Positions 10,159-18,750 of a DNA stretch of 42,511 nucleotides are shown here, piece by piece. The notes under the pieces are model-generated. The model had not been told where the DNA came from, searched no databases, and was given only the letters and a program-made list of their open reading frames with translations. This stretch comes from Pyrodictiaceae archaeon. GTDB lineage: Archaea; Thermoproteota; Thermoprotei_A; Sulfolobales; WAQK01. The first letter of the stretch is position 1. Each line of letters opens with the position of its first letter. The position numbers were made by a program, and so were the translations under genes. Where the stretch lies: the NCBI GenBank assembly GCA_015520265.1, contig WAQK01000031.1:1-42511 (forward strand). The letters run 5' to 3'.

Positions 10159-10406
10159 GCCCTCTCCACCTCCTCGAGCGAGTTCATTGCACTCGCTAAC
10201 AGGTAGAGGTATGAGTTAATAAGTGCTCTTGCACCCCCGATGCTGTCCGACCACATCTCCACCACAAGCCTTCCGCCCCTAACCTCTACGCGGGCCTCGC
10301 CCTTCTCGCCCGGAGGACTCAGTACCTCGGGCTCCAGGGCGCCCCTAAGTGCCTCCAGCTTCTCCTCCTCTCCCTCCAGCTCCAGGGACACGTAGACCCT
10401 TCTCAT
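10155..10406 (-). CDS. Pcc1-like KEOPS-associated subunit (candidate Pcc2 paralogue)
   Basis: 'MRRVYVSLELEGEEEKLEALRGALEPEV...EVRGGRLVVEMWSDSIGGARALINSYLYLLASAMNSLEEV'; Pcc1-type fold pattern; between prefoldin beta and Brix. Confidence 0.7.
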   Translation of the reverse strand: MRRVYVSLELEGEEEKLEALRGALEPEVLSPPGEKGEARVEVRGGRLVVEMWSDSIGGARALINSYLYLLASAMNSLEEVERA

Positions 10407-10962
10407 GATCCACCAGCCTCGAAACCCTGAGTATGGGGCCACAGGGCCTCCCCGTGGCGGGGCTCATGAAGAAGACGAGGAAGCCCTTCTCGCCCCTCCT
10501 GACCCTTATCACGATGTCGTATTGGTCCAGCCTGGACTCGTCGAGCACTAGGCGGGCCCTGAGGGCCCTGTAGAGGGCGTCGGCCAGGTGCTCCAGGTTC
10601 TCGGGGCCTCTGGGCACTTGGATCCCCAGCGTCCTGGGGTTGTAGACCCGAGAGAAGCTCCGCAGCTCGCGTGTCAGCGTGACCCCTCCCAGCACGAGCG
10701 ATACGAGGGGCTCGAGGCGCTCCTCTCCAGGCGCCGCCACGACTCGGTACACCCTGACCAGGCTGGGGTTCCCCCTCTTGCCGCCCACGACCAGGACCCT
10801 AACCAGCCTTCTCTCCACGGCCTCCAGGAGGAGGTCGTAGAGGGTTGATTTCCCCCGATTCACTCTCACCGCGCCTGGTAGTACGGATGCAAGATCCTTA
10901 ACGAAGCTCCTCATCCGCTGGGAGGGGCGGTGAGAAGTGGTTACCAGGTACACTGCCCGCAC
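10345..10962 (-). CDS. Brix-domain rRNA-biogenesis protein (Imp4-like)
   Basis: 'LVTTSHRPSQRMRSFVKDLASVLPGAVRVNRGKSTLYDLLLEAVERRLVRVLVVGGKRGNPSLVRVYRV'. Confidence 0.9.
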   Translation of the reverse strand: MRAVYLVTTSHRPSQRMRSFVKDLASVLPGAVRVNRGKSTLYDLLLEAVERRLVRVLVVGGKRGNPSLVRVYRVVAAPGEERLEPLVSLVLGGVTLTRELRSFSRVYNPRTLGIQVPRGPENLEHLADALYRALRARLVLDESRLDQYDIVIRVRRGEKGFLVFFMSPATGRPCGPILRVSRLVDHEKGLRVPGAGGRGGEAGGT

Positions 10963-10992
10963 CGCGGTTTGGAGGGTTTGCGGGGAAAAGAG

Positions 10993-11259
10993 CTACTCCT
11001 CCCTCACCACTATTTGAGGGAAGTACTTGCTGAGACCCGACCTCGGCACGTAGGCTGCGCCAGCCCAGGTTGCGCCGCACTTCCTGCACTTCCATATGCC
11101 GACGCTGACCCTGTACACCTTGCCTTTGACGCCGCAGAACGGGCACATGTGGGGGGCGTAGCGTTGCTCCAGTATGGATTTCACCCTCTTCCTGAGGGTG
11201 GCACCATACCTGGGCCCGTAGCGTCCAGCTATGCCGACCCTCTTGGTTCCTTTGCCCAT
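10993..11259 (-). CDS. rpl37ae: 50S ribosomal protein L37Ae (eL43)
   Basis: 'MGKGTKRVGIAGRYGPRYGATLRKRVKSILEQRYAPHMCPFCG...WKCRKCGATWAGAAYVP'. Confidence 0.97.
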   Translation of the reverse strand: MGKGTKRVGIAGRYGPRYGATLRKRVKSILEQRYAPHMCPFCGVKGKVYRVSVGIWKCRKCGATWAGAAYVPRSGLSKYFPQIVVREE

Positions 11260-11302
11260 GTCGATGCACCTCTCCGGGCGCGGTGTTTAGGGTTCTGGAA
11301 GC

Positions 11303-12139
11303 CTATTTAACCTTACCTTTCAGCGCCTTGTCCAGCTCCTGGTGGAGCATCTTAGAGGACTCCATGGCCATCTCTATTGCCTGCCTAACCTCGTCGGCCG
11401 TGAATGTGCCCATGCCCATCTTCTGCATACCCACTATCCTTCCATCGTCCGACACCGCTATCGCCAGCCTGGCGTCAAGGAGGGATTCCTCCTCCAGTGT
11501 AGGATCCACGATGAGGTGGCCGTCGACCTTGCCGACAGTCACTATTACGACCCTGTGCTTCACGGGGACGGGGTCTTTCAGCTTCTCCCTGTTGAGCTTA
11601 ACCTCCTCGTCCTCCACCACGGCTTCGGGCATCTTGGCTGAGGAGAGGGCAGCCATTGCTGCAAGCATGCTGGCGTCCAGCAGGTTGCCGTCGTGGTCTA
11701 GCACGTATATGTCGACCCAGATCTCCCAGACCTTCTTGCCTGGAATTATGGCCAGCTTGGAGAGGTCCACCGCGCGGATCTCCCTGAGGCTCCTGTCCAC
11801 GACCCTTGCCAGCTCCGTGGCGTTCTCGTCGGGAGGTCCGGGCTCGAAGCTGGGCGATGCCAGGGGGAGGAACTCGGCGTTGACAAGCAGTATGCCCTCG
11901 TCAGGCGTATCGGGGAACGGGGACCCTATACCGGTCTTTATGCCTACCAGGACCACCGTGTTACCGAGCCTCACCAGGGCCGAGCCCTCGGCCTTGGGGA
12001 TGTAGCCCAGCTCTATGCTGAGGGGCCTGTACTCGTTGAGGCTCCTCCCGTCGAGCCTCTTACCCTTCTCGAGCAACGCCATTACGCTCTTCTTCTTGAC
12101 CAGGGGTATTATTGGGAAAGTCGAGGGTGTTAGGGACAT
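11303..12139 (-). CDS. rrp42: Exosome complex protein Rrp42
   Basis: RNase PH fold 'RLDGRSLNEYRPLSIELGYIPKAEGSALVRLGNTVVLVGIKTGIG', 'VDIYVLDHDGNLLDASMLAAMAAL'. Confidence 0.96.
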   Translation of the reverse strand: MSLTPSTFPIIPLVKKKSVMALLEKGKRLDGRSLNEYRPLSIELGYIPKAEGSALVRLGNTVVLVGIKTGIGSPFPDTPDEGILLVNAEFLPLASPSFEPGPPDENATELARVVDRSLREIRAVDLSKLAIIPGKKVWEIWVDIYVLDHDGNLLDASMLAAMAALSSAKMPEAVVEDEEVKLNREKLKDPVPVKHRVVIVTVGKVDGHLIVDPTLEEESLLDARLAIAVSDDGRIVGMQKMGMGTFTADEVRQAIEMAMESSKMLHQELDKALKGKVK

Positions 12140-12144
12140 CCTGG

Positions 12145-12873
12145 TTACACCTCCTCTTTTTGTAGCGAATACTTCTTCCTGAGGGCCTCCTTCTGGTGCT
12201 CGTAGAGCTGCCTGATCCCCTTCTCCGCCAGCTTCAGGGCCTCCTCGAACTCCTCTGGGGTGAGGACGCCGTTTAGCTGAAGCAGCGTTATCTCGCCGAA
12301 GCTGGGCATCATCGCTACAGGCATGTCGGCCTCCCCGTATTCGTCCTCCACCTCGTTAATGTCTAGCACCAGGATGCCATTGACCTTGCCTACAGCTACG
12401 CCTGCTACGAGGTCCTTCATGGGTATGCCGGCGTCGGCCAGGGCCAGGGACGCCGCCGTTATGCCCGCTGTACGGGTGCCCCCGTCGGCCTGGAGCACCT
12501 CGATGAACACGTCTATAGTGGTTCTCGGGTACAGCTCCGTGAACACCACCGATTCCAGCCCCTCCCTTATCACCTTGGAGAGCTCTATCTCCCTTCTGCT
12601 GGGGGCAGGGCTCTTCCTGTCAGTGGTTGAGAAGGGCGCCATATGGTACCTGCACCTAAGTATAGCCCTGTCCGGCAGGGTGAGGTGCTTAGGGTGTATC
12701 TCCCTGGGCCCGTAGACGGCAGCTATCACCTTGGTTCTGCCCATCTCTACCAGGGCGGAGCCGTCGGCGTTCTTAAGGACTCCTACCTCCATCCTGACTG
12801 GCCTGAGCTCGTCGGGCTTCCTCCCGTCGAGCCGGGTTCCATCCTTCTTTATCAGCTTGGTTTTCCCCTTCAT
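12145..12873 (-). CDS. rrp41: Exosome complex exonuclease Rrp41
   Basis: '[46 protein letters not shown]', '[27 protein letters not shown]'. Confidence 0.97.
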   Translation of the reverse strand: MKGKTKLIKKDGTRLDGRKPDELRPVRMEVGVLKNADGSALVEMGRTKVIAAVYGPREIHPKHLTLPDRAILRCRYHMAPFSTTDRKSPAPSRREIELSKVIREGLESVVFTELYPRTTIDVFIEVLQADGGTRTAGITAASLALADAGIPMKDLVAGVAVGKVNGILVLDINEVEDEYGEADMPVAMMPSFGEITLLQLNGVLTPEEFEEALKLAEKGIRQLYEHQKEALRKKYSLQKEEV

Positions 12874-13586
12874 GACTGCTCAAGCCTCTTCTTCTCTTCC
12901 TGGATAAACATGCGTACACGGTCCGTGAGGCCCGTGGTATAGGCCTCGCTCTCGATCTTTTTGATAGCGAGGACAACTATGTCCTCCAGCTCCTTGGATG
13001 GACACCTGACCCATACCCTTCCATTGACCCCTACAACGATGTTGCAGCCTGTCTCGCTCATAAGCATGTTGAGCATGGATCCCTTCTTACCCACAACCCT
13101 TGGGGTCCTGGAGGGTTTGATGTCCACCACGACTCCCCGAGTTATCCTGCCCAGCCCCTTATCCTTGATGGTTAGGAGTGGGTTCTTGGTCCTGTCGAAG
13201 GAGAGGACCTTGGCCACCAGGTAGTCACCCACGCTGTAGTATCTCCGGAGGTCGTCCTGGACCGGGTTGAAGGGCTTGGTGAGCGCCTCGCTGGCGTAGA
13301 GGATCGCTGTGTAGGGGGCCTTTATGTCAAGCACCCAGTAGGTGAGCCCGACGTCTATTATGACCCCTATAACCACGTCGCCGGGCCTGGGAAGATATGC
13401 GCCCTCCAGGGGCACCAGGTTCAGCCTCTTCTCCTCAGGGTTGACCTGGACCAGGCCGGCTATCGTGGCGTAGAACTTGTCGCCGCTCTTGTAGATGTAG
13501 GGTGTTGTCACCAACACGTCGCGTCCCTCGGCCAGCAGGTCGCCGGGTATGACTATCTGTCTGTCCTCAACGTAGAACTTGGCCAT
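12870..13586 (-). CDS. rrp4: Exosome complex RNA-binding protein Rrp4
   Basis: '[35 protein letters not shown]', S1 and KH-like '[32 protein letters not shown]'. Confidence 0.96.
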   Translation of the reverse strand: MAKFYVEDRQIVIPGDLLAEGRDVLVTTPYIYKSGDKFYATIAGLVQVNPEEKRLNLVPLEGAYLPRPGDVVIGVIIDVGLTYWVLDIKAPYTAILYASEALTKPFNPVQDDLRRYYSVGDYLVAKVLSFDRTKNPLLTIKDKGLGRITRGVVVDIKPSRTPRVVGKKGSMLNMLMSETGCNIVVGVNGRVWVRCPSKELEDIVVLAIKKIESEAYTTGLTDRVRMFIQEEKKRLEQS

Positions 13587-13587
13587 C

Positions 13588-14283
13588 CTACTTCACCACC
13601 TTCACGTTTACCTCCGCCGCGCCCTGGGTTGCCCGGTTGATCTTATCTATTACCTCCTGCTGCAGCCCGGCAGGTATCTCGAGCTCCATGACGAGGCTAC
13701 CGTCGCTCTTCCAGTCGGCCCTTTTAACTTCTCCGAGCCTCATGAGCTGGCTGTATGCCCTGCCAGCGTGCGTGGGCGGGACCTTCACCTGGACTAGGGC
13801 CCTGGCGATCCTTATGGGGAGTATCCTGCTGATCGCTCGGATAACCTCGAGGGCCTGGCTCTCTACATCCTTGTAGGGGTCCACGCCGACCCTGGCCTGC
13901 TCCATGGCCAGTTCTATCCTGGTTGGTGGTATTGGGGTGCCGGTCCTCGGATCTATGGCGTTGCGGGCTATGAAGGCTATAATCTGCCTCTTCTTGGCCT
14001 CCAGGAGGGCGCGCCTCTGCTCCGCCGTGAGCTGGAGTTCACCCTTCAACACTATTTCGCGTGCAACCCTCTCTATGTCTGTGGTGCCGAAGACCTTGGC
14101 GAGGGCTTCAGGCGAGGCCTTAAGCCCCTTCCTCACGTCCTTGTACACAATGTCGCCTACAAGCATCTCGTTTATGTCCACCTGCTCGCCGCTCTTCAGC
14201 TTGAAGGCGAGGTCGGGCTTGACGAGAACCTCGAACCTCTGCCCCTTAGCCTCATACCGGGCTATCACGTAGTCCTTCTTCAT
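13588..14283 (-). CDS. Ribosome maturation protein SDO1/SBDS
   Basis: 'VIARYEAKGQRFEVLVKPDLAFKLKSGEQVDINEMLVGDIVYKDVRKGLKASPEALAKVFGTTD'; ORF begins 14304, ATG at 14283 favoured. Confidence 0.96.
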   Translation of the reverse strand: MKKDYVIARYEAKGQRFEVLVKPDLAFKLKSGEQVDINEMLVGDIVYKDVRKGLKASPEALAKVFGTTDIERVAREIVLKGELQLTAEQRRALLEAKKRQIIAFIARNAIDPRTGTPIPPTRIELAMEQARVGVDPYKDVESQALEVIRAISRILPIRIARALVQVKVPPTHAGRAYSQLMRLGEVKRADWKSDGSLVMELEIPAGLQQEVIDKINRATQGAAEVNVKVVK

Positions 14284-14290
14284 GGCCCAG

Positions 14291-15040
14291 CTACTCCTCT
14301 CCACCCTGCTTCTCCATCTTGGAGAGGAGATCGGCTATCTCCTCCCGGGTGAGCCTCTTGAATGCGCCGGTCTCTGCGTCGGCGTAGCCTATCTCAACAT
14401 ACTCGGGCTTCAGCTTCTCCTCAGCCACCTGCGACAGGGCCTTCAGGCCCAAGATCAGGGTCTCCTCCACACCCAGGTCCTTCTTATAGTGTTTGGCCAG
14501 GTAGTCGTTCACCGTCTGGCCGCCGCGCCCTATGCCTACGGCGTAGTAGCTGAAATACTGGCCGCTGGGCTCGGTGAGGAAGAGTCTGGGACCGCGGTCG
14601 TCGACGCCTGCCACTATGAGTGCTACGCCGAAGGGTCTAACACCGCCGTGCTGCGTGTATGCTTGCTTTATGTCGCTCACCATCTTGGTCAGGTACTCGA
14701 CGTCTATGGGCTCGCCATAGAGGAGTCTGTGTCTTACCGCTGCAAGACGGGCGTAATCTATGAGCACCCTGCCGTCGAATCCGAAGCCAGCGAAGCTCAT
14801 GCCCACGTGGCCATCCACTACGAATATCTTGTCTATGCCGTCAATGTCCATGAGGGGTGTGAGGAGCCTCTTTTCAGCCACTATAGCCGAACACGACTCG
14901 GTTCTAATCCCAAGGGTAGTCCATCCCTGCCTAACCGCCTCGAAGGCGTACTCCACCTGGTACAGCTTACCCTCAGGCGAGAAGATGGTTATAGCCCTGT
15001 CATAGCCCATTGCAGGGGGTCCAAACGACACATTCATCAC
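14291..15040 (-). CDS. psmA: Proteasome subunit alpha
   Basis: 'MGYDRAITIFSPEGKLYQVEYAFEAVRQGWTTLGIRTESCSAIVAEKR'. Confidence 0.98.
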   Translation of the reverse strand: MMNVSFGPPAMGYDRAITIFSPEGKLYQVEYAFEAVRQGWTTLGIRTESCSAIVAEKRLLTPLMDIDGIDKIFVVDGHVGMSFAGFGFDGRVLIDYARLAAVRHRLLYGEPIDVEYLTKMVSDIKQAYTQHGGVRPFGVALIVAGVDDRGPRLFLTEPSGQYFSYYAVGIGRGGQTVNDYLAKHYKKDLGVEETLILGLKALSQVAEEKLKPEYVEIGYADAETGAFKRLTREEIADLLSKMEKQGGEE

Positions 15041-15206
15041 CTTACCATATCCTGTATCTATAATGCCTCCGTATTCCCGTCTAAGCCTAGAGTGTGTAGC
15101 CTCTAAAAACCTTTATTTTAAAAAGCCCTGCCAGGCCCATATAACATGCCCGATGAAGAAGAGTCCGACCCCTGAATCGATGAAGACTACTTCTCTCCTC
15201 GGAGGG

Positions 15207-15680
15207 TCACGTGCACCTGGACCTGGCCCGCCTTATGGTTCCACTGGTCGCCACGGGCACCAGGAGGACCCTGACGCCATCCACCTCGCGGACCAAGCCC
15301 AGCACCGCTATCGCGTGGTTCTTGTAGGTGTGCCTCACCCGGAGGATCCAGCAGTCGCCCCCGCCCTGGATTAGCCTGGGTCTGGCCAACGTGTAGCCGA
15401 CCTCCCCCACCACCTCCCTGAACTTGTCGGCGATCGCCCTCTCCACGCTCTCCGGATCAATGGGCTCCTCGGAGACCACCCTGAACACTATGTACCTCTT
15501 CCTGGGCTTCCTCATGGCCCTCTCCAGCTTCCTCACAACTCTGTCGAAGGAGACGGCCTTCTCTAGCAGCCCGGCCAGCATGGAGACCCTGCGCTCCAGC
15601 CTTCTAACCCTGACCAGCAGCAGGGCTATACACGCGTAGGAGGCGGCCAGTACCAGCGCCAGAACCAGCTCCACGTCCAC
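15207..15680 (-). CDS. rnp2: RNase P protein component 2 (Pop5) with apparent N-terminal transmembrane segment
   Basis: 'RKRYIVFRVVSEEPIDPESVERAIADKFREVVGEVGYTLARPRLI...CWILRVRHTYKNHAIAVLGLVREVDGVRVLLVPVATSGTIRRA'; GTG at 15680 follows Rpp30 stop by one nucleotide; N-term 'VDVELVLALVLAASYACIALLLVRVRRLERR'. Confidence 0.85.
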   Translation of the reverse strand: MDVELVLALVLAASYACIALLLVRVRRLERRVSMLAGLLEKAVSFDRVVRKLERAMRKPRKRYIVFRVVSEEPIDPESVERAIADKFREVVGEVGYTLARPRLIQGGGDCWILRVRHTYKNHAIAVLGLVREVDGVRVLLVPVATSGTIRRARSRCT

Positions 15681-15681
15681 G

Positions 15682-16296
15682 CTACACCACTCCCCTATAG
15701 TTGGTGTACAGGAACTCGAAGCCGAGCCTCGCGGGGAGGCCGGCAAGCACGGCGAGGCTCGCCGCCGACGCAGGGGGCCAGAGGCCCCACTCGTCCTGGG
15801 CGTGGCTGGTGAGCACTACTCTAAGCCCGCTGGCCACGGCTCTTCTCATGGAGACGAGGGTCAGCCTCAGCTCCTGGACGAGGCCCGGCCGGGGGAGCGG
15901 TATCTCTATGGCCCCTCCCCCGAGGCTGAAAAGCCTCCTTTCAGACCTATCGAGGAACATGGGCGTGTAGGCCACTACGAGCTTAACTCTCCCATCCCGG
16001 GCGGCGAACCTCGCTACGCTGATGGATTCAGGCTTAACCGCCACCAGGTCGGCGTGTCTGGAGTTGCGGAGCATCTTCTTGATCTTGGAGGTGCTGGAGG
16101 AAGCCAGGGTGACCCTGCGGAGACACTTGACGCCTAGCTCCCTGCATGCCTCCTTTGCCGCCTCCCAGACCTCGCCGCCAGCCTCTACGCCCAGGACGCC
16201 GTAGCCTAGTTCGGCCGCCTGCTTCACGATTCTCTCGGCGACAGCTGGCGTGCCGGGTTTGACGCAGAGGTCAGCCGCCGTCCGCCCGGAGGCCAA
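15682..16296 (-). CDS. rnp3: RNase P protein component 3 (Rpp30)
   Basis: PHP-like TIM-barrel pattern; 'DLVAVKPESISVARFAARDGRVKLVVAYTPMFLDRSERRL', 'VVLTSHAQDEWGLWPPASAASLAVLAGLP'. Confidence 0.88.
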   Translation of the reverse strand: MASGRTAADLCVKPGTPAVAERIVKQAAELGYGVLGVEAGGEVWEAAKEACRELGVKCLRRVTLASSSTSKIKKMLRNSRHADLVAVKPESISVARFAARDGRVKLVVAYTPMFLDRSERRLFSLGGGAIEIPLPRPGLVQELRLTLVSMRRAVASGLRVVLTSHAQDEWGLWPPASAASLAVLAGLPARLGFEFLYTNYRGVV

Positions 16297-16726
16297 GGTG
16301 CTCCAACACCTCTCGCCTTTTTCTCCCCCTCAGGCCTATGACCACCCTTATCACGTCGTCGCCGTCGTAGAGGACGAGCCTCCCTCGAAGGGCTTTCTGC
16401 TTGTCGAGTCTGAGGTACAGGTTGCCGGTTCGGTCCAGGCGTTGGTCCAGTGTGAGCTGAAGTATTCTGTGGTCGCCCTCGCCGAGGGCCGAGAATAAAT
16501 GCCTTGCAACCTTCTCGGCCTCCTCGCCCTTAAGCTCCACCCTGAGCCTTGTGATGGGGTTCCCGTAGTGCCCCTTCACCGTCTGGACAATGGGTCTCAC
16601 GCTGTTTCTGAGTTCCTCTGGAAGCACGTTGAGTAGGGCTTCCAGCACCTTGCCGGGGTCCTCGGTGGCGTGCTGGGTTGTCTCCACCGTCACCCTTCTA
16701 ACTAGGGGTCGCGTCAAAAACGGCAC
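16271..16726 (-). CDS. COG1325-like RNA-binding protein (predicted exosome-associated)
   Basis: 'VTVETTQHATEDPGKVLEALLNVLPEE...VKGHYGNPITRLRVELKGEEAEKVARHLFSAL...LYLRLDKQKALRGRLVLYDGDDVIRVVI'. Confidence 0.85.
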   Translation of the reverse strand: MPFLTRPLVRRVTVETTQHATEDPGKVLEALLNVLPEELRNSVRPIVQTVKGHYGNPITRLRVELKGEEAEKVARHLFSALGEGDHRILQLTLDQRLDRTGNLYLRLDKQKALRGRLVLYDGDDVIRVVIGLRGRKRREVLEHLGLRADGG

Positions 16727-16765
16727 CAGCTGGAAGAATATGTGGGCGGGCTTGTAAAACTTTTA

Positions 16766-17437
16766 CTACTGGAGGTCCTTATGGATCTTCTCCCTCAGCT
16801 CGTCGGGCACTATGAGCCTGGCGCCCCTGCTGGCCTCATGCCTCTTCTTGAGCTTCCGCTCCTTCTGCTTCTTCTTCCACTTGTACTTGTGGGTGCCTCT
16901 GAGTCCCCTGCTCTTCCTCAGCCCCCTCATCTTCTTGCCGGCGCTGGTGAGGCCCCTGAACACCCTGCCCTTGTGATGCTTCTCGGCTATCCACTTGATC
17001 TCGGGGTCACTCCTAATGGCTGGGTGGTGGGGGTCCACCATGATGACCTCGAACCACTTGTAGTTGCCGTCCTCGCCCACATAGTAGCTGTTGAGCACCT
17101 CGAGGTTCGGGTACTTCCGGGCGGCCCTCTCCTCCGCTATGAGGCGGAGGCTCTTGGCCGGCGAGTATCCGTAAACGCCCATCCTCTTGGGCCTCCTGCC
17201 CTTGTTGGGCCTAGGCTTCCTGAGACCGCCCTTCCTGACCCTCACTCTAACTATGATGAAGCCCTGTTTGGCCTTATAGCCTAGGGCTCTGGCCCTATCA
17301 GGCCTGGTTGGGTGCTCCACCCTAACCACGGCGGGCTGACGGCGCCACTCCATGATGCGCTGCCGCATCACCTCTGCCAGCGTCTCGAAGGGCCTCTTCC
17401 ACAGCTCTGCTATGTAGTGGTACATCGACTTGGCCAT
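16766..17437 (-). CDS. rpl15e: 50S ribosomal protein L15e
   Basis: '[71 protein letters not shown]'. Confidence 0.97.
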   Translation of the reverse strand: MAKSMYHYIAELWKRPFETLAEVMRQRIMEWRRQPAVVRVEHPTRPDRARALGYKAKQGFIIVRVRVRKGGLRKPRPNKGRRPKRMGVYGYSPAKSLRLIAEERAARKYPNLEVLNSYYVGEDGNYKWFEVIMVDPHHPAIRSDPEIKWIAEKHHKGRVFRGLTSAGKKMRGLRKSRGLRGTHKYKWKKKQKERKLKKRHEASRGARLIVPDELREKIHKDLQ

Positions 17438-17475
17438 TACCATGCACCCTCGGGTTCGCAAGGGCTTAGGGTTAG

Positions 17476-18750
17476 ATGAGGATTAAAATGTTTGACGCCG
17501 TACTAGAACCGGGGAACATGGTGCCTGCAGGCAGGGAGAGGCTGCTGGGCGTAGTGGGCAAGACCAACGTGGGTAAAAGCACCTTCTTCGCAGCCGCCAC
17601 CCTGGTGCCGGTGGAGATCTCTAACAGGCCCTTCACCACAATCAAGCCCAACATAGGTGTGGCCTACCTGAGGAAGAGGTGCGTACACGAGGAGTTCGGG
17701 ACGCCTTGCAACCCCCAGAACTCGGCCTGCGTCAAGGGGTACAGACTCATCCCGGTCAAGATGCTGGACGTGGCAGGCCTCATACCCGGCGCCCACATGG
17801 GCAGGGGGCTCGGCAACAAGTTCCTTGACGACCTGAGGCAGGCCGACGTCCTGATCCATGTGGTCGATGCCTCAGGCTCCACCGACAGGGAGGGGAACCC
17901 GGCGCCGCCCGGCACCCACGACCCCGTCGAGGATGTGAAGCTGATAGAGGAGGAGGTTGACGCCTGGTTCTACACCGTGGTGTCCAAGGACTGGGGCAAG
18001 TTCGCGCGGACGGTCGACACCAGCGGCGAGAAGCCGGCCGACGCACTGGCGAGGAGGCTCTCAGGCTTGTCAGTCAGGAAGGAGCACGTCGTCGCGGCGC
18101 TCCAGGAGACGGGGCTGGAGGGCCAGAAGCTCTCCACGTGGAGGGAGGAGGAGCTCAGGCTCTTCGCCTCAACCCTGAGGAGTGTGTCGAAACCCATGAT
18201 CATCGCGGCCAATAAGGCCGACATCCCCGAGGCGGAGGACAACATTAAGAGGATGAGGGAGGAGCTGCCCGGCAGGATAATCGTGCCCACAAGCGCGGTG
18301 TCGGAGCTGGCCCTCAGGAAGGCGGCCAAGGCGGGCTACATAGAATACCTGCCGGGCGACCCCGACTTCAACGTGATAGACGAGTCCAAGCTCACCCCCA
18401 AGCAGAAGAAGGCCCTGGACTACATCAGGGAACACGTTCTCAAGAAGTGGGGATCCACGGGGGTGCAGGAGGCAATAAACAGGGCTTACTTCGAGGTCCT
18501 CCGCATGATCGCAGTATACCCCGTGGAGGACGCTAACAAGCTAACGGACCACCACGGCAACGTGTTGCCCGACGTCTTCCTAGTTCCCGAGGGAACCACC
18601 GCCAGGGAGCTGGCCTACATGATCCACACGGATCTAGGCAAAACCTTTCTCTACGCCGTCGACGCCAGGACCAAGACCAGGCTAGGCGAGGACTACGTGC
18701 TGAGGGACAACGATGTCATAAAGATCGTCGCGGCTAAGGCTAGGCGTTAA
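17476..18750 (+). CDS. YchF/OLA1-like redox-regulated P-loop NTPase with TGS domain
   Basis: '[44 protein letters not shown]', '[15 protein letters not shown]', C-terminal TGS region. Confidence 0.93.
   Translation: MRIKMFDAVLEPGNMVPAGRERLLGVVGKTNVGKSTFFAAATLVPVEISNRPFTTIKPNIGVAYLRKRCVHEEFGTPCNPQNSACVKGYRLIPVKMLDVAGLIPGAHMGRGLGNKFLDDLRQADVLIHVVDASGSTDREGNPAPPGTHDPVEDVKLIEEEVDAWFYTVVSKDWGKFARTVDTSGEKPADALARRLSGLSVRKEHVVAALQETGLEGQKLSTWREEELRLFASTLRSVSKPMIIAANKADIPEAEDNIKRMREELPGRIIVPTSAVSELALRKAAKAGYIEYLPGDPDFNVIDESKLTPKQKKALDYIREHVLKKWGSTGVQEAINRAYFEVLRMIAVYPVEDANKLTDHHGNVLPDVFLVPEGTTARELAYMIHTDLGKTFLYAVDARTKTRLGEDYVLRDNDVIKIVAAKARR

Noticed and set aside
14282-15106. 274-aa ORF on plus strand
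   Set aside because: Antisense to psmA; no coherent protein family
15150-15205. Possible C/D box sRNA (CGATGAAGA ... CTGA ... CGATGAAGA) on plus strand
   Set aside because: No D box (CTGA) at the 3' end, D'-C' spacing too short, and the repeated CGATGAAG is explained by the FI/FFI codons of the minus-strand hydrophobic frame
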